From: Bacillota bacterium
GTDB taxonomy: Bacteria > Bacillota > Clostridia > Oscillospirales > Ruminococcaceae
NCBI GenBank assembly: GCA_023396225.1
Contig: JAEWWT010000006.1
Location: 62,001 to 126,000, forward strand
Direction of reading: 5' to 3'
Length of the DNA stretch: 64,000 nucleotides
A program made the position numbers and the translations under genes. Below are positions 1-8,793 of this stretch, piece by piece. Below the pieces are notes generated by a model. The model saw only the letters and a program-made list of their open reading frames with translations. It was not told where the DNA came from and made no database searches. Numbering within the stretch: position 1 is the first letter of the stretch; each line of letters starts with the position of its first letter.

Positions 1-293
1 TGTTTGAGCTTACAAGAGAGCTTAACACAATGATGCTTGACAAGACAGCAAGCAAAGAACAGCTATCTGCAGGTGCAAAGGTATTCGACGAGCTTACAGG
101 CGTTCTTGGTATTCTTTACAACAGAAACAAGGAAGAGACTCTTCCACAGGAAATTCTCGACCTTGCTGAGCAGAGAAAACAGGCAAGAAAAGATAAGAAC
201 TTTGCCCTTGCCGATGAAATTAGAGATAAAATTGCAGATCTTGGCTATGCAATTGAGGAAACACGTCAGGGTACAAAAATTTATAAGAAATAA
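1..293 (+). CDS. cysS: Cysteinyl-tRNA synthetase, C-terminal end (partial)
   Basis: Only the last 97 codons are present; the reading frame starts at base 3. The enzyme charges tRNA-Cys with cysteine in the cytoplasm. The visible part is the helical C-terminal tail of class I CysRS, with the characteristic stretch RKQARKDKNFALADEIRD (A-D-xx-R-D-x-L/I) followed by a G-x-x-I/Y-K-K ending (GTKIYKK). The catalytic Rossmann domain and the zinc site lie off the left edge. The stop is TAA at 291-293. The next gene is co-directional about 90 bases downstream. Confidence 0.9.
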   Translation, partial: FELTRELNTMMLDKTASKEQLSAGAKVFDELTGVLGILYNRNKEETLPQEILDLAEQRKQARKDKNFALADEIRDKIADLGYAIEETRQGTKIYKK

Positions 294-380
294 GTTTAAA
301 ATCAGCTGCAAAACCTAGATACTTTGATTTTGCGGCTGTTGTTTACATATCGTACAGACAAGACGTAAAAGCTGAAAGGA

Positions 381-1115
381 ATGATTAACAAGTTGAAAGT
401 CCCAACAAAAACCATCAGGATTCCGAAAATAGCTATGTTTCTAGTTTTCGGTGTTCTTATAATAGCTATAATATCATTTGGGTTAGATGCCCTTTCACCT
501 GAACAGCCTAAGAAAGCTGTCCTTGAGGACATTCAGATAATCCAGTTTGACAAACCTGCACAAGGACAGGACATACTAATTATAGACACAACCGCAGGAA
601 CAATGAAAGCTGTTCTTTATTCTGAACAATGCCCTAACACTGCCGCACTTATAAAGCAGGCTGTTGCTGACGGGGCATACAAAGATCTCCCTGTTTCACA
701 GATTGAAAAGGACATACTTTTTATATGCAATTCCAGAAACAAGGAAGGCACAACCATTGTAAATGAATATCACAAGGATTTATGGCCTTTCAGGGGTTCA
801 ATCTGCACCATTTCCGGTCAGGACGGATATTCAAGTGAGAGCCTCGTTTTCCTTGACACAATTGAGTATACTGACGAAATGAAAGCAACTTTCGAGGATT
901 CAGCAAACCTTCAGGTTGTTGGGGATGCATTCCTTGAACATGGCGGGGTACCAAATTTTTCACAGCAGTACACAGTTATTGCGCAGATATATGACGGACT
1001 TGATGTACTTGATGCAATTACCGCCGCACAGTATGATGAAGCAACGGGCGTTCCGACAGAAGAAATTCTGATAAAGGATATTACAGTTTCAACATACAGT
1101 AGTGAGGATAACTGA
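381..1115 (+). CDS. Membrane-anchored cyclophilin-like peptidyl-prolyl isomerase
   Basis: A 244-residue protein with one N-terminal membrane segment (about residues 15-37) followed by a cyclophilin-like domain (about 65-240) that would face outside the membrane. Family signatures seen are D-T-T-A-G-T-M-K-A at the first strand, CPNTA for the usual aPxtv motif, and QYTVIAQIYDGLDVLDAI for the usual F-G-x-V-x-x-G-xx-V-xx-I. Cyclophilins catalyse cis-trans isomerisation of X-Pro bonds. Odd point: the active-site F-H-R motif is replaced here (around LPVSQIEKDI), so the catalytic Arg appears to be missing and the protein may be a chaperone or binding protein only. Start: the GAAAGGA at 374-380 touches the ATG at 381, so an in-frame TTG at 393 is an alternative start. 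Confidence 0.75.
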   Translation: MINKLKVPTKTIRIPKIAMFLVFGVLIIAIISFGLDALSPEQPKKAVLEDIQIIQFDKPAQGQDILIIDTTAGTMKAVLYSEQCPNTAALIKQAVADGAYKDLPVSQIEKDILFICNSRNKEGTTIVNEYHKDLWPFRGSICTISGQDGYSSESLVFLDTIEYTDEMKATFEDSANLQVVGDAFLEHGGVPNFSQQYTVIAQIYDGLDVLDAITAAQYDEATGVPTEEILIKDITVSTYSSEDN

Positions 1116-1120
1116 TTATA

Positions 1121-1150
1121 ATACCGCAGTTGATTCTGCGGTATTATTTA
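1121..1150 (+). terminator. Terminator after the cyclophilin gene
   Basis: ATACCGCAG (1121-1129), a six-base loop and CTGCGGTAT (1136-1144) form a perfect 9-bp stem just after the stop codon, followed by a T/A-rich run. Confidence 0.7.
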
Positions 1151-1168
1151 TTATATCACAAAAAGCAT

Positions 1169-1483
1169 ATCCCGAAGGTGTAGGGCGACCGGAAAGCCCT
1201 GTAGGTCTCTGCAAAGACAAAACTTTAAAAGGCAAGTGATTTTATGAGGGGGGGCTTTTTCTTTGTTTCAAACAGTCCACTGGACTGTTTGAAAGGGTAG
1301 ATTGCTGTACCCGAAAGAAAGGGAGACGGTCGTATTCGCCTCCCTCAAAATGCTGTCGCATTTTTCACCCTTGCTCCGTTTTTTTGCGCCTGCGGGCGAA
1401 GTTGGTATTTCGCTCTCTGTGGAGAGCGACAAAGGGCTTTGCCCTTTTGAAACCTACAACCTTGAAAGGTTGACGAACTTTTT
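1169..1483 (+). repeat. Composite structured intergenic repeat, copy R1 (modules A+B+C+D)
   Basis: The 416-base gap between the convergent cyclophilin and glgP genes holds no gene and is mostly this element. Module A (1169-1218) begins CCCGAAGGTG and has an AGGGC/GCCCT stem. Module B (1266-1294) is an inverted repeat with 14-base arms around a central C at 1280; its core arms are AAACAGTCCA and TGGACTGTTT. Module C (1321-1364) has two hairpins: GGGAGACG/CGCCTCCC with an 8-base loop, then AAAATG-CTGTCG-CATTTT. Module D (1411-1483) has the hairpin CGCTCTC-TGTG-GAGAGCG, an AAAGGGC/GCCCTTT hairpin, a CAACCTT/AAGGTTG hairpin and the conserved end CGAACTTTTT. Other copies occur at 6047, 8794, 23665 (reverse), 38083 and, partial, 16721 and 43341. 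Confidence 0.85.
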
Positions 1484-1491
1484 AGTAAAAA

Positions 1492-1521
1492 AATCGCCGC
1501 AGAACTTTTTCTGCGGCGATT
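1492..1521 (-). terminator. Terminator of glgP
   Basis: AATCGCCGCAG (1492-1502) and CTGCGGCGATT (1511-1521) form an 11-bp stem. Read on the minus strand it is followed by a T-run, just past the glgP stop. Confidence 0.85.
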
Positions 1522-1531
1522 CGTTTAGTTA

Positions 1532-3931
1532 TTACTTTTTAAGCTTCCAGATGTCCCTTGCATAATCCTCAACTGCTCGGTCTGCGGAGAAGAATCCTGA
1601 ACCTGCAATGTTTGCAAGTGACTTCCTGTTCCACTTTTCTGCATCCTTATAACACTCGGATACATACTGCTGTGCTGACTGATATGCATCAAAATCTGCT
1701 AAAACCATATATGGATCCTTGAACTTGAGTGAGTTTGCAACCTCGTCAAATGTACAGCCGTTAATACCATGGTACATTCTGTTGATTGCCCTTTCAATAA
1801 CATCATTATTGCGGACATAATCCTCAGGGCGATAACCCTGTGCTTTCTTTGCAAGCACCTCTTCTGCGTTCATACCAAAGAGGAATATGTTGTCAAGTCC
1901 AACCTGATCCTTGATTTCAACGTTAGCTCCGTCAAGTGTTCCAAGTGTAAGCGCACCGTTAAGCATAAGCTTCATGTTGCCTGTTCCTGATGCTTCTGTT
2001 CCCGCAAGTGAAATCTGTTCTGAAACTTCAGCAGCAGGCATGAGGAGTTCAGAAAGTGTTACCTTGTAATCTTCAAGGAAGAATACCTGCATCTTCTTGT
2101 TAATTTCATGATTTTTTCTGATTTCTTCACCGATAGCCCAGATCATCTTGATAACCTGCTTTGCAAGATAATATCCCGGAGCAGCTTTTGCAGCAAAGAT
2201 ATATGTCTTAGGAACATAATCCGCATTAGGATTTTCGAGAAGTCTGTTATATTCAGCTATGATATTAAGAGCATTAAGGTGCTGACGCTTGTATTCATGC
2301 AGGCGCTTTACCTGAACATCAAATATACCGTCAATGTTAAGATCTGTACCAAAATTGGCCTTTACATACTTAGCAATACGTTCCTTGTTTTCACGCTTTA
2401 TTTCTGGAAGACGTGCAAGAACCTGACTGTCATTTTCAAAGCTTCTGAGCTTTGTAAGCTGTGAAGCGTTCTTCTTGTAACCGTCACCGATTGTTTCATC
2501 AAGTAGGTTTGTAAGCCCCGGATTTGACTGGAGAAGCCATCTTCTGAAAGCAATACCGTTTGTTACATTCTTGAATTTATATGGGTTATCTGTATATTCA
2601 TTTTTAAATACATCGCTCTTGATAATTTCAGAGTGAAGCTTTGAAACACCGTTTACGCTGTGTGAAGCACATACGCAGAGAAGAGCCATATGGATCTGGT
2701 TGTTCTGAACGATTGACATTCTTGTAACCTTGTTTTCGTCACCGACTCTTTCCATAAGATCCTTGCAGTAACGATTGTTTATTTCAACAATTATAGAGAA
2801 TACACGAGGAATAATCTGATGAACAAGGCTACAGTCCCACTTTTCAAGGGCTTCTGCCATAACCGTATGATTTGTATATGCAAATGTGTGGGTAACAATA
2901 TTCCATGCCTTTGCCCATGAATATCCGCAGTCATCAAGAAGTATTCTCATAAGTTCAGGGATAGCAAGTGTAGGATGTGTATCATTTATGTGTATAGCAA
3001 CTTTTTCATGGAGATTGTCAAGAGTTCCGTAAACAGCCATATGTCTGTTTACAATATCCCCAATTGAAGCGGCACACATGAAGTACTGCTGACGGAGACG
3101 AAGTGATTTGCCTTCAAGGTGGTTATCGTTCGGATAAAGAACCTTAGAGATAGCCTGTGCGATTGTATTTTGGCTGAGAGCCTTTGCATAGTTTCCCTCA
3201 TTGAACATAGCCATATCAAATGAAGGTGCCTTTGCTGTCCAAAGTCTTAATACTGAAACACCCTGACTGTTATAACCAGGAACATACATATCTGAAGGAA
3301 CAGCATTAACGACGCTGTAGTTCTTATGCTCAACATGGTGATACCCTTCATCCCAATGTTCCTCAAGTTCACCCTCAAAGCGGACCTCTATAGACTTATC
3401 AGTTTTCTGAACAAGCCAGTTTTCACCGCCTGGAAGCCAGTTATCCGGAAGCTCTGTCTGCCAGCCGTCTTCAATCTTCTGTCTGAAAATACCAAATTCA
3501 TAGCATATTGAGTAACCCATAGCAGGATAGCCGTCTGTTGCAAGAGCGTCAAGGTAGCAGGCTGCAAGACGACCAAGTCCGCCGTTGCCAAGACCTGCAT
3601 CAGGCTCATAGTCGTAAATTCTCTCCATATTTACGTCCCAATCATTAAGAATTTCCTCAATAATTGTATTTATTTCAAGATTATAGAGACTTGATTTCAA
3701 TGACCGCCCCATAAGAAATTCCATTGAAAGGTAATATACTTCTTTATTTCCGATAGAATGATTTTTTGCTCTGAATTTTCTTCTCTTTTCTCTGAGAAGG
3801 TCAACAACAACTGCTGACAGTGCCTTATATATCTGATTATCAGAGGCATCTATAGGTGTGACATTAAATTCTACCTGTAATTCCTGACGAAGTTTTTCTT
3901 CAAAGTCATCTTTATTTATTATAGGAATCAT
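1532..3931 (-). CDS. glgP: Glycogen/maltodextrin phosphorylase
   Basis: Phosphorolytic release of glucose-1-phosphate from alpha-1,4-glucans; cytoplasmic, PLP-dependent. The protein has 799 residues, normal for the GT35 family, and covers the full domain. The N-terminal part carries YEPDAGLGNGGLGRLAACYLD, in two overlapping pieces DAGLGNGGLGRL and LAACYLD. The PLP-lysine motif EASGTGNMKLMLNGA near residue 645 and TLDGANVEI follow. Start: a TTG at 3946 is in frame, but GGAG just upstream places the ATG at 3929-3931 at the right spacing, so the protein begins MIPIINKDDF. It is a single gene with its own terminator (1492-1521); no other glycogen gene is in the window. Ruminococci are known to store glycogen, so a storage-turnover role is likely. 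Confidence 0.95.
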   Translation of the reverse strand: MIPIINKDDFEEKLRQELQVEFNVTPIDASDNQIYKALSAVVVDLLREKRRKFRAKNHSIGNKEVYYLSMEFLMGRSLKSSLYNLEINTIIEEILNDWDVNMERIYDYEPDAGLGNGGLGRLAACYLDALATDGYPAMGYSICYEFGIFRQKIEDGWQTELPDNWLPGGENWLVQKTDKSIEVRFEGELEEHWDEGYHHVEHKNYSVVNAVPSDMYVPGYNSQGVSVLRLWTAKAPSFDMAMFNEGNYAKALSQNTIAQAISKVLYPNDNHLEGKSLRLRQQYFMCAASIGDIVNRHMAVYGTLDNLHEKVAIHINDTHPTLAIPELMRILLDDCGYSWAKAWNIVTHTFAYTNHTVMAEALEKWDCSLVHQIIPRVFSIIVEINNRYCKDLMERVGDENKVTRMSIVQNNQIHMALLCVCASHSVNGVSKLHSEIIKSDVFKNEYTDNPYKFKNVTNGIAFRRWLLQSNPGLTNLLDETIGDGYKKNASQLTKLRSFENDSQVLARLPEIKRENKERIAKYVKANFGTDLNIDGIFDVQVKRLHEYKRQHLNALNIIAEYNRLLENPNADYVPKTYIFAAKAAPGYYLAKQVIKMIWAIGEEIRKNHEINKKMQVFFLEDYKVTLSELLMPAAEVSEQISLAGTEASGTGNMKLMLNGALTLGTLDGANVEIKDQVGLDNIFLFGMNAEEVLAKKAQGYRPEDYVRNNDVIERAINRMYHGINGCTFDEVANSLKFKDPYMVLADFDAYQSAQQYVSECYKDAEKWNRKSLANIAGSGFFSADRAVEDYARDIWKLKK

Positions 3932-4240
3932 AATACTTGTCTCCAATTCATATTAATCTTAAACGTTTAAGTTTATTATTGTACTTACCTATAAAAATTA
4001 TACTTTATTTAATACACTTTTTCAATAGGGATATTACACAAACAAACTATAATATATCTTTAATATGTATAAAAACACTACTACATTTATACAGTTTACT
4101 TAATTTATGCAAATATAGCAAGTATATATTATGATTTAAGATGCTGAATCATAATAATTTAAAAATATTTTTCTTAGTTGCACAGTGATGTGCAACTTTT
4201 TTAATTTTTCCCTGTGTATGTGAAAGGAGGTGCATATGAA
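3932..4240. other. AT-rich intergenic region between glgP and the phage-derived cluster
   Basis: This divergent region is very AT-rich and should hold the promoters for glgP (minus) and the terminase operon (plus). No gene is visible in it. I did not find a convincing -35/-10 pair. The only strong structure is the hairpin at 4177-4202, annotated separately. Confidence 0.5.
4177..4202 (+). terminator. Terminator-like hairpin upstream of the terminase operon
   Basis: GTTGCACA (4177-4184), loop GTGA, TGTGCAAC (4189-4196), then six T. It sits 40 bases before the small terminase start, so it may be an attenuator or the remnant end of an upstream transcript. Confidence 0.6.
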
Positions 4241-4732
4241 ATGTCACAGAAACAGGACTTTACTGAAAGGCAGAAAACTTTCCTCTATCATTTCATAAGG
4301 CTCAGAAACGTTCATCAGGCGGCTGTTATAGCAGGTTATCCTGACGAAAAAGCGTACCGTTACGGTATGCAGATTCTCCGTCATCCGAAAGCGGCGAAAT
4401 TTATCAGCAACACTCTCGGTACGCTTACTGAAATGTCCGGAAATATTGTCAGATCACAGCTTGACAGAATTGTCACGGGCAGGGTAAATGACGCTGTTGC
4501 TCTTGCATTCGCTGATGAACCGCTTACTGCCGAACAGATTGCAAGGCTCGATCTTGACTGCATTTCGGAGATTAAACATCCCAAAGGCGGCGGATGTGAA
4601 ATCAAGTTTACCGACAAGCTGAAGGCCATTGAAAGTCTTCATCAGATCAGCAACAGTGTCAACACTAATGAGACTGCGCAGAGCTTTCTTGACGCTATCA
4701 GAAGTGCAGGAAATTCAGAAAAGGAGGAATAG
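4241..4732 (+). CDS. Phage terminase small subunit
   Basis: A 163-residue protein, first gene of the phage-derived cluster. Small terminases bind the packaging site on phage DNA and load the large subunit. The N-terminal half has the typical small-terminase helix-turn-helix pattern: FTERQKTFLYHFIRL, then NVHQAAVIAGYPDEKAY, then a helix ending in HPKAAKFI (about residues 5-60). The C-terminal part, ending in LKAIESLHQI, resembles the oligomerisation region. Start chosen at ATG 4241 because AAAGGAGG at 4223-4230 lies 10 bases upstream. An overlapping ATG at 4236 is out of frame. It is followed after 6 bases by the large subunit. Confidence 0.8.
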   Translation: MSQKQDFTERQKTFLYHFIRLRNVHQAAVIAGYPDEKAYRYGMQILRHPKAAKFISNTLGTLTEMSGNIVRSQLDRIVTGRVNDAVALAFADEPLTAEQIARLDLDCISEIKHPKGGGCEIKFTDKLKAIESLHQISNSVNTNETAQSFLDAIRSAGNSEKEE

Positions 4733-4738
4733 AACTGA

Positions 4739-5995
4739 ATGACGGGATTTACAGCATTTTCAGGAAAGCAGAAAGCTGTTCTTACATGGTGGACAAAGCC
4801 TGAATATGCAGAATATCAGGCAGTAATCTGTGATGGGGCAGTAAGAAGCGGCAAAACGCTTTGCATGTCTGTTTCCTTTGCGGCATGGGCTGTAAGCAGC
4901 TTTGACAACGGCTGTTTTGCTCTCTGCGGAAAGACAATAACCTCCCTGAAAAGGAACGTTATTGTGCCATTACTTAATGTTCTGCGTCAGATGGGTTTCT
5001 GCTGTGCGGAAAAGGCAAGCAAGAACTACATTGACATTTCTGCACTTGGTCACAGTTGTCGGTTTTATCTTTTCGGCGGCAAGGATGAAGGCTCTGCGTC
5101 GCTTATTCAGGGAATGACTCTCTGCGGAATTATGTTTGACGAGGTTGCTCTCATGCCGAGATCCTTTGTTGAACAGGCGTTGGCAAGATGCTCTGTTACA
5201 GGCTCAAAAATGTGGTTTAACTGCAATCCTGAATATCCGCAGCACTGGTTTTACCGTGAATGGATTTTAAAGGCTGCTGAGAAAAAAGCCTTGTATCTGC
5301 ACTTCACAATGACGGACAACCCCTCCCTCTCGTCTGACATTGTGGACAGATACAAGAGCTTATACTCCGGGGCATTTTATGATCGCTTTGTTCTCGGAAA
5401 ATGGACTGCTGTGTATGGTGCTGTTTATCCCATGTTCAATGTGTCAGAGCATGTATTTACTGGATCAATTTCTGCGTGTGAAAGATATGTCGTTTCATGC
5501 GACTATGGTACTGTCAATCCGTCATCATTCGGTTTATGGGGGCTCTCGGGCGGTGTGTGGTACAGGCTTTCTGAGTATTACTATGCCTCCCGTGAGCATG
5601 GCCAGTCAAGGACGGATGAAGAGCATTACAACGGACTTGAAACACTTATCGGTGACAGAAAAATCGACTTTATAACTGTTGACCCTTCTGCCGCTTCTTT
5701 CATTGAGTGCATACGCCGACACGGCAGATACAGTGTTTTTCCTGCTGAAAATGATGTTGTTGCAGGAATACGCAGGACAGCTGACTGTCTGAAAAACGGG
5801 CAGATTAAGATTCACGAAAGCTGTTACGACATTATCCGTGAATTTTCATTATACCGTTGGGATGAACGTGGCGGATGTGACGCACCTGTCAAGGAAAACG
5901 ATCATGCTATGGATGACATGAGGTATTTTGTTACTGCTGTTTTCGGGAAGAAAAGCCTTTGTGATGATTTCTTTGTGATGAGCATGGCAAGGTGA
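4739..5995 (+). CDS. Phage terminase large subunit
   Basis: The 418-residue packaging motor, with ATPase and headful or site-specific nuclease activity. The ATPase domain shows Walker A GAVRSGKT (residues 33-40), Walker B IMFDE (131-135) and the coupling-type CNPEYP motif near 172. The RNase H-like nuclease domain keeps its acidic residues: D255 in VVSCDYGT, D315 in FITVDPSAAS and the DHAMDD cluster (388-393). Both domains look intact, and the length is normal for the Terminase_3/PBSX-type family. ATG 4739 follows an AGGAGG. Unusually, the gene is followed by 322 bases of chromosomal repeat before the portal gene, which in phages normally follows directly. Confidence 0.92.
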   Translation: MTGFTAFSGKQKAVLTWWTKPEYAEYQAVICDGAVRSGKTLCMSVSFAAWAVSSFDNGCFALCGKTITSLKRNVIVPLLNVLRQMGFCCAEKASKNYIDISALGHSCRFYLFGGKDEGSASLIQGMTLCGIMFDEVALMPRSFVEQALARCSVTGSKMWFNCNPEYPQHWFYREWILKAAEKKALYLHFTMTDNPSLSSDIVDRYKSLYSGAFYDRFVLGKWTAVYGAVYPMFNVSEHVFTGSISACERYVVSCDYGTVNPSSFGLWGLSGGVWYRLSEYYYASREHGQSRTDEEHYNGLETLIGDRKIDFITVDPSAASFIECIRRHGRYSVFPAENDVVAGIRRTADCLKNGQIKIHESCYDIIREFSLYRWDERGGCDAPVKENDHAMDDMRYFVTAVFGKKSLCDDFFVMSMAR

Positions 5996-6046
5996 GATAC
6001 GCTTTACATTTATATGGGTGTTGGGTTTGTTTTAGGTTTTGTTGTA

Positions 6047-6300
6047 TTTCAGACAGTCCACTGGACTGTCTGAAAGGAAAGACTATTGAGAATTGCCACA
6101 AAGGAGAGCGGTCGTGTTCGCTCTCCTCAAAATGCTGTCGCATTTTTCACCTTTTCTCCGTTTTTCTTGTCTGGAATATTTCGCTCTCTGCTGAGAGCGA
6201 TTCAAGGGCTACTCGCCCTTTAAAATCCTTGCCAGCGCGAGATTGCGCTGGACCAATCTGTTATTGTTTGATTTTATCAAACTTATGAGGTGTGAACTTT
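6047..6300 (+). repeat. Composite structured intergenic repeat, copy R2 (B+C+D) inside the phage cluster
   Basis: The 323-base gap between terminase and portal contains no gene. Module B (6047-6075) has arms TTTCAGACAGTCCA and TGGACTGTCTGAAA around C6061; an A-T pair of R1 has become G-C on both arms. Module C (6103-6126) is the perfect GGAGAGCG/CGCTCTCC hairpin with loop GTCGTGTT, followed by AATG-CTGTCG-CATT. The module D hairpin is CGCTCTC-TGCT-GAGAGCG (6182-6199). A CCAGCGC/GCGCTGG hairpin follows at about 6230-6250, related to one in the reverse copy near 23670. The end GAACTTTT lies 19 bases before the portal start. Confidence 0.85.
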
Positions 6301-6318
6301 TTTTTAGGAGGTGAAAAA

Positions 6319-7473
6319 ATGTTTGAAAAACTAAAGCTTTTTAACAAAAATAAAAGCTTTGACGGGTCTGCTGTTATCATGCCTGCACGAAACGGTGAGA
6401 ATATTTTCTCCGAGGGTTACTCCTCTGCTGAAAACTCACTTTACGATAATCTGCGTTACTCTGTTCCCGTTATTGATGCCGCTATCTCAAAAATAATCCG
6501 TCTTACTGGTGGATTCAGCGTTATCTGCGAGGATGAGCGTTTTCAGCAAGAACTTGATGAATTTGTTGAAAATGTACCTTGCGGGATTTCGGGCATATCT
6601 CTCCATAGCTTTATCGACGGCTATTTGGATAGTCTTTTAACCTATGGAAATGCTGTCGGAGAAATTCTGACAGACAATGAGAATATGCAGGTTTACGGCG
6701 TTGTAAACGAAAACGCAAACAGATTTGAAGTATGCGAGGGACAAAACCCATGCAGCCGTATTTATTTTTACACCAAAGACAATGGTGAAAAAATCAGGGT
6801 TAGCAGACCTGAAGCTATTGTCTACACGGCGCTGAATCCGCCTGCCGGCTCGGCAAAAGGAGTTTCTGTTTTAAGGGGGCTTCCCTGCATTTCCTTAGTA
6901 CTGATGAGAATATATCAATGCATTGGGCAGAACTTTGACAGGGTCGGAAATGTTCGGTATGCGGTTACATACAAGCCATCGGACAGTGCTGACAGGGCAT
7001 TTGCAAAGGAACGTGCCGAGTTAATTGCAAAGGAATGGGCGGACGGAATGAACGCCTCCAGGTGTGGTCAGATACGTGACTTTGTTGCTGTCGGGGACGT
7101 TGGCATAAAGGTAATCGGTGCTGACAATCAAGTTCTTGACACAGAAATCCCTGTAAGGCAACTACTTGAACAGATTATTGCTAAGCTTTCTGTTCCGCCG
7201 TTTTTACTAGGTCTGAACTGGTCTTCAACGGAGAGGATGTCCTCACAGCAGGCTGATATTCTGACAAGTGAGCTGGAATTTTACCGTCGTCTGCTTACTC
7301 CTGTCATAAAACAGATATGCACGACATTTTTAAGGCTTGCTGGCTGTTGCACAGGTGTTACTATCAAGTGGGACAATATCAATTTGCAGGACGAAGTAGA
7401 GCTTGCAAGGGCAAGACTTTACAATGCGCAAGCTGCCGTTATTGAGGCTAAGCTTGATTTGAATAAACAATAA
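6319..7473 (+). CDS. Phage portal protein
   Basis: A 384-residue protein of the dodecameric portal type that forms the DNA gate at one capsid vertex and docks the terminase. Family-like features include the N-terminal stretch with a helical SVPVIDAAISKIIRLTGGFSV and a central region rich in strands. A region with NWSSTERMSSQQADIL occurs about residue 300, followed by a long helix (ELEFYRRLLTPVIKQI), as in SPP1/HK97-type portals that contact DNA and terminase. Length is slightly short but complete. Start chosen at ATG 6319 because AGGAGG at 6306-6311 precedes it; an upstream in-frame ATG lacks a site. The next gene follows after 27 bases. Confidence 0.78.
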   Translation: MFEKLKLFNKNKSFDGSAVIMPARNGENIFSEGYSSAENSLYDNLRYSVPVIDAAISKIIRLTGGFSVICEDERFQQELDEFVENVPCGISGISLHSFIDGYLDSLLTYGNAVGEILTDNENMQVYGVVNENANRFEVCEGQNPCSRIYFYTKDNGEKIRVSRPEAIVYTALNPPAGSAKGVSVLRGLPCISLVLMRIYQCIGQNFDRVGNVRYAVTYKPSDSADRAFAKERAELIAKEWADGMNASRCGQIRDFVAVGDVGIKVIGADNQVLDTEIPVRQLLEQIIAKLSVPPFLLGLNWSSTERMSSQQADILTSELEFYRRLLTPVIKQICTTFLRLAGCCTGVTIKWDNINLQDEVELARARLYNAQAAVIEAKLDLNKQ

Positions 7474-7500
7474 TAACTTATTTTGAAAGGAAAAAATGAT

Positions 7501-8472
7501 ATGTATAACAATGTAAAACTTGAAAAGGGACTTTATAATCTTGCTGGAAAGACATTTTCACAGTCACTTACCGAAATGGATCCCGACTGCAACTATGCTG
7601 ACGGAGAAATGAAAGGTCTTGACGCTTATGAAAGACAGTTAAAGCGCTTTGACATCAAGGTGAATGGGGTAAATTCGGACATGGTTGAAAAGTTTTTCAG
7701 GACTACTGAAAGTTCTGTACTTTTTCCTGAATTTGTCCGCAGGGCTGTTGCACAGGGCATTAACTCAACCATTTTAAGCAGAATTGTTGCCGCAAAGACA
7801 ACCACAGATGCCTGCGACTGCCGTGGAATTATTCTTTCTGACGGTGACACAGCATACACAACTGCAATTGACGCAGAGGGCGAAATTCCTGCAAGCTCTG
7901 TAAAGCTTGCTTCTTCAATTGTTACACTTAAAAAGTACGGCAGGGTTATAAATGCTCCTTATGAAGCTGTCAGACAGCAGCGACTTGATGTTTTTGCTGT
8001 TGCATTAAAGGCTGTCGGAATTCAGATTGGTAAGGCTGCGGCAAAGCTTGCTGTTGATACAATCACAGCAGGAGTTACAGCCGACACCATGACAGGTGCA
8101 GATTTTTCATACTCTGAGCTTGCAACATTCTGGGGCAAATTTACTGACTTTGACATGACAACAGTTATCTGCTCACCTGCAACTGCGGCAAAGATTCTTG
8201 CTTTCACAGAGATGAACAAGAGTGTTGTCTCGGGAGAGCCTACCTCGGTAAAGACACCTTTCGGCGCTAAAATTGTAGTTTCATCTGCTGTTGCTGACAC
8301 AAAGCTTATTGGCATTGACAGAGGTTTTGCGCTTGAAATGATAAGCGGTTCTGACATTGTTGTTGACACAGACAAGCTTATTTCAAGCCAGATTGACAAA
8401 ACTGCAGTTACGGTTACTGTGGGATTCTCAAAGATTGTTTCGGGCGCAGTAAGAGTGCTTACTGTGGGGTAA
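7501..8472 (+). CDS. Phage major capsid protein (HK97-fold type, probable)
   Basis: A 323-residue protein in the position expected for the major capsid protein. Typical features are the early segment VLFPEFVRRAVAQG, a conserved EIPASSVKLASSIVTLKKYG region (the E-loop to spine-helix transition), a long helix RLDVFAVALKAVGIQIGK, and a C-terminal half with ICSPATAAKIL and FGAKIVVSSAV as in P-domain and A-domain strands. Capsid proteins of this fold polymerise into the procapsid. The family call is by pattern only. ATG 7501 was chosen because GAAAGGA lies 9 bases upstream; an in-frame TTG at 7483 is less likely. No scaffold gene is seen before it, and the protease-like gene lies after it rather than before. 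Confidence 0.65.
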   Translation: MYNNVKLEKGLYNLAGKTFSQSLTEMDPDCNYADGEMKGLDAYERQLKRFDIKVNGVNSDMVEKFFRTTESSVLFPEFVRRAVAQGINSTILSRIVAAKTTTDACDCRGIILSDGDTAYTTAIDAEGEIPASSVKLASSIVTLKKYGRVINAPYEAVRQQRLDVFAVALKAVGIQIGKAAAKLAVDTITAGVTADTMTGADFSYSELATFWGKFTDFDMTTVICSPATAAKILAFTEMNKSVVSGEPTSVKTPFGAKIVVSSAVADTKLIGIDRGFALEMISGSDIVVDTDKLISSQIDKTAVTVTVGFSKIVSGAVRVLTVG

Positions 8473-8486
8473 CCAAAAAATACGGA

Positions 8487-8695
8487 AATCCAAAAACACG
8501 GTGTTTTTGGCGGAATTTAAAGGGTGGAGCCCTTTCGCAACCCCGCAAATGCAAGCGAAAAATATATAAACCGCAAATAAAATAACCAAAGAACGTTGTT
8601 AAAACAAAATAGCATTTGCGGTTTTGTATTTTTAAAAGCTATACTCTCATCAGAAAGAGGTCAAAACAGCGAAGCGATTTGTGACCTCTTTCTGA
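8487..8695 (+). repeat. Structured repeat element E, copy E1
   Basis: Three parts recur at 16141-16396. Part one is an AAAGGG/CCCTTT hairpin leading into AACCCCGCAAATG (8539-8551). Part two is a stem ACCGCAAAT (8570-8578) with ATTTGCGGT (8614-8622). Part three is a perfect 14-bp stem (8650-8663 with 8682-8695) whose loop contains ACAGCGAAGCG. The last stem shares no sequence with the stems at 16353 or 16554, yet its loop is nearly the same. Confidence 0.75.
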
Positions 8696-8793
8696 CAAAG
8701 CCAAAGCGTCAGCATATTAATAAACAGCTACCTACATTAATTGTGATATTTTCTTTATTTGCTTTATTTGCTTTATTTGCTTTATTTGTTTTG

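Noticed and set aside
1266..1294. Module B as an ordinary terminator
   Set aside because: No T-run follows any copy, one copy is inverted, and copies occur inside an operon and in a divergent region.
1302..1565. Open frame of 87 codons across repeat R1
   Set aside because: It translates hairpin modules of a repeat; similar frames in the other copies differ, and no ribosome binding site fits.
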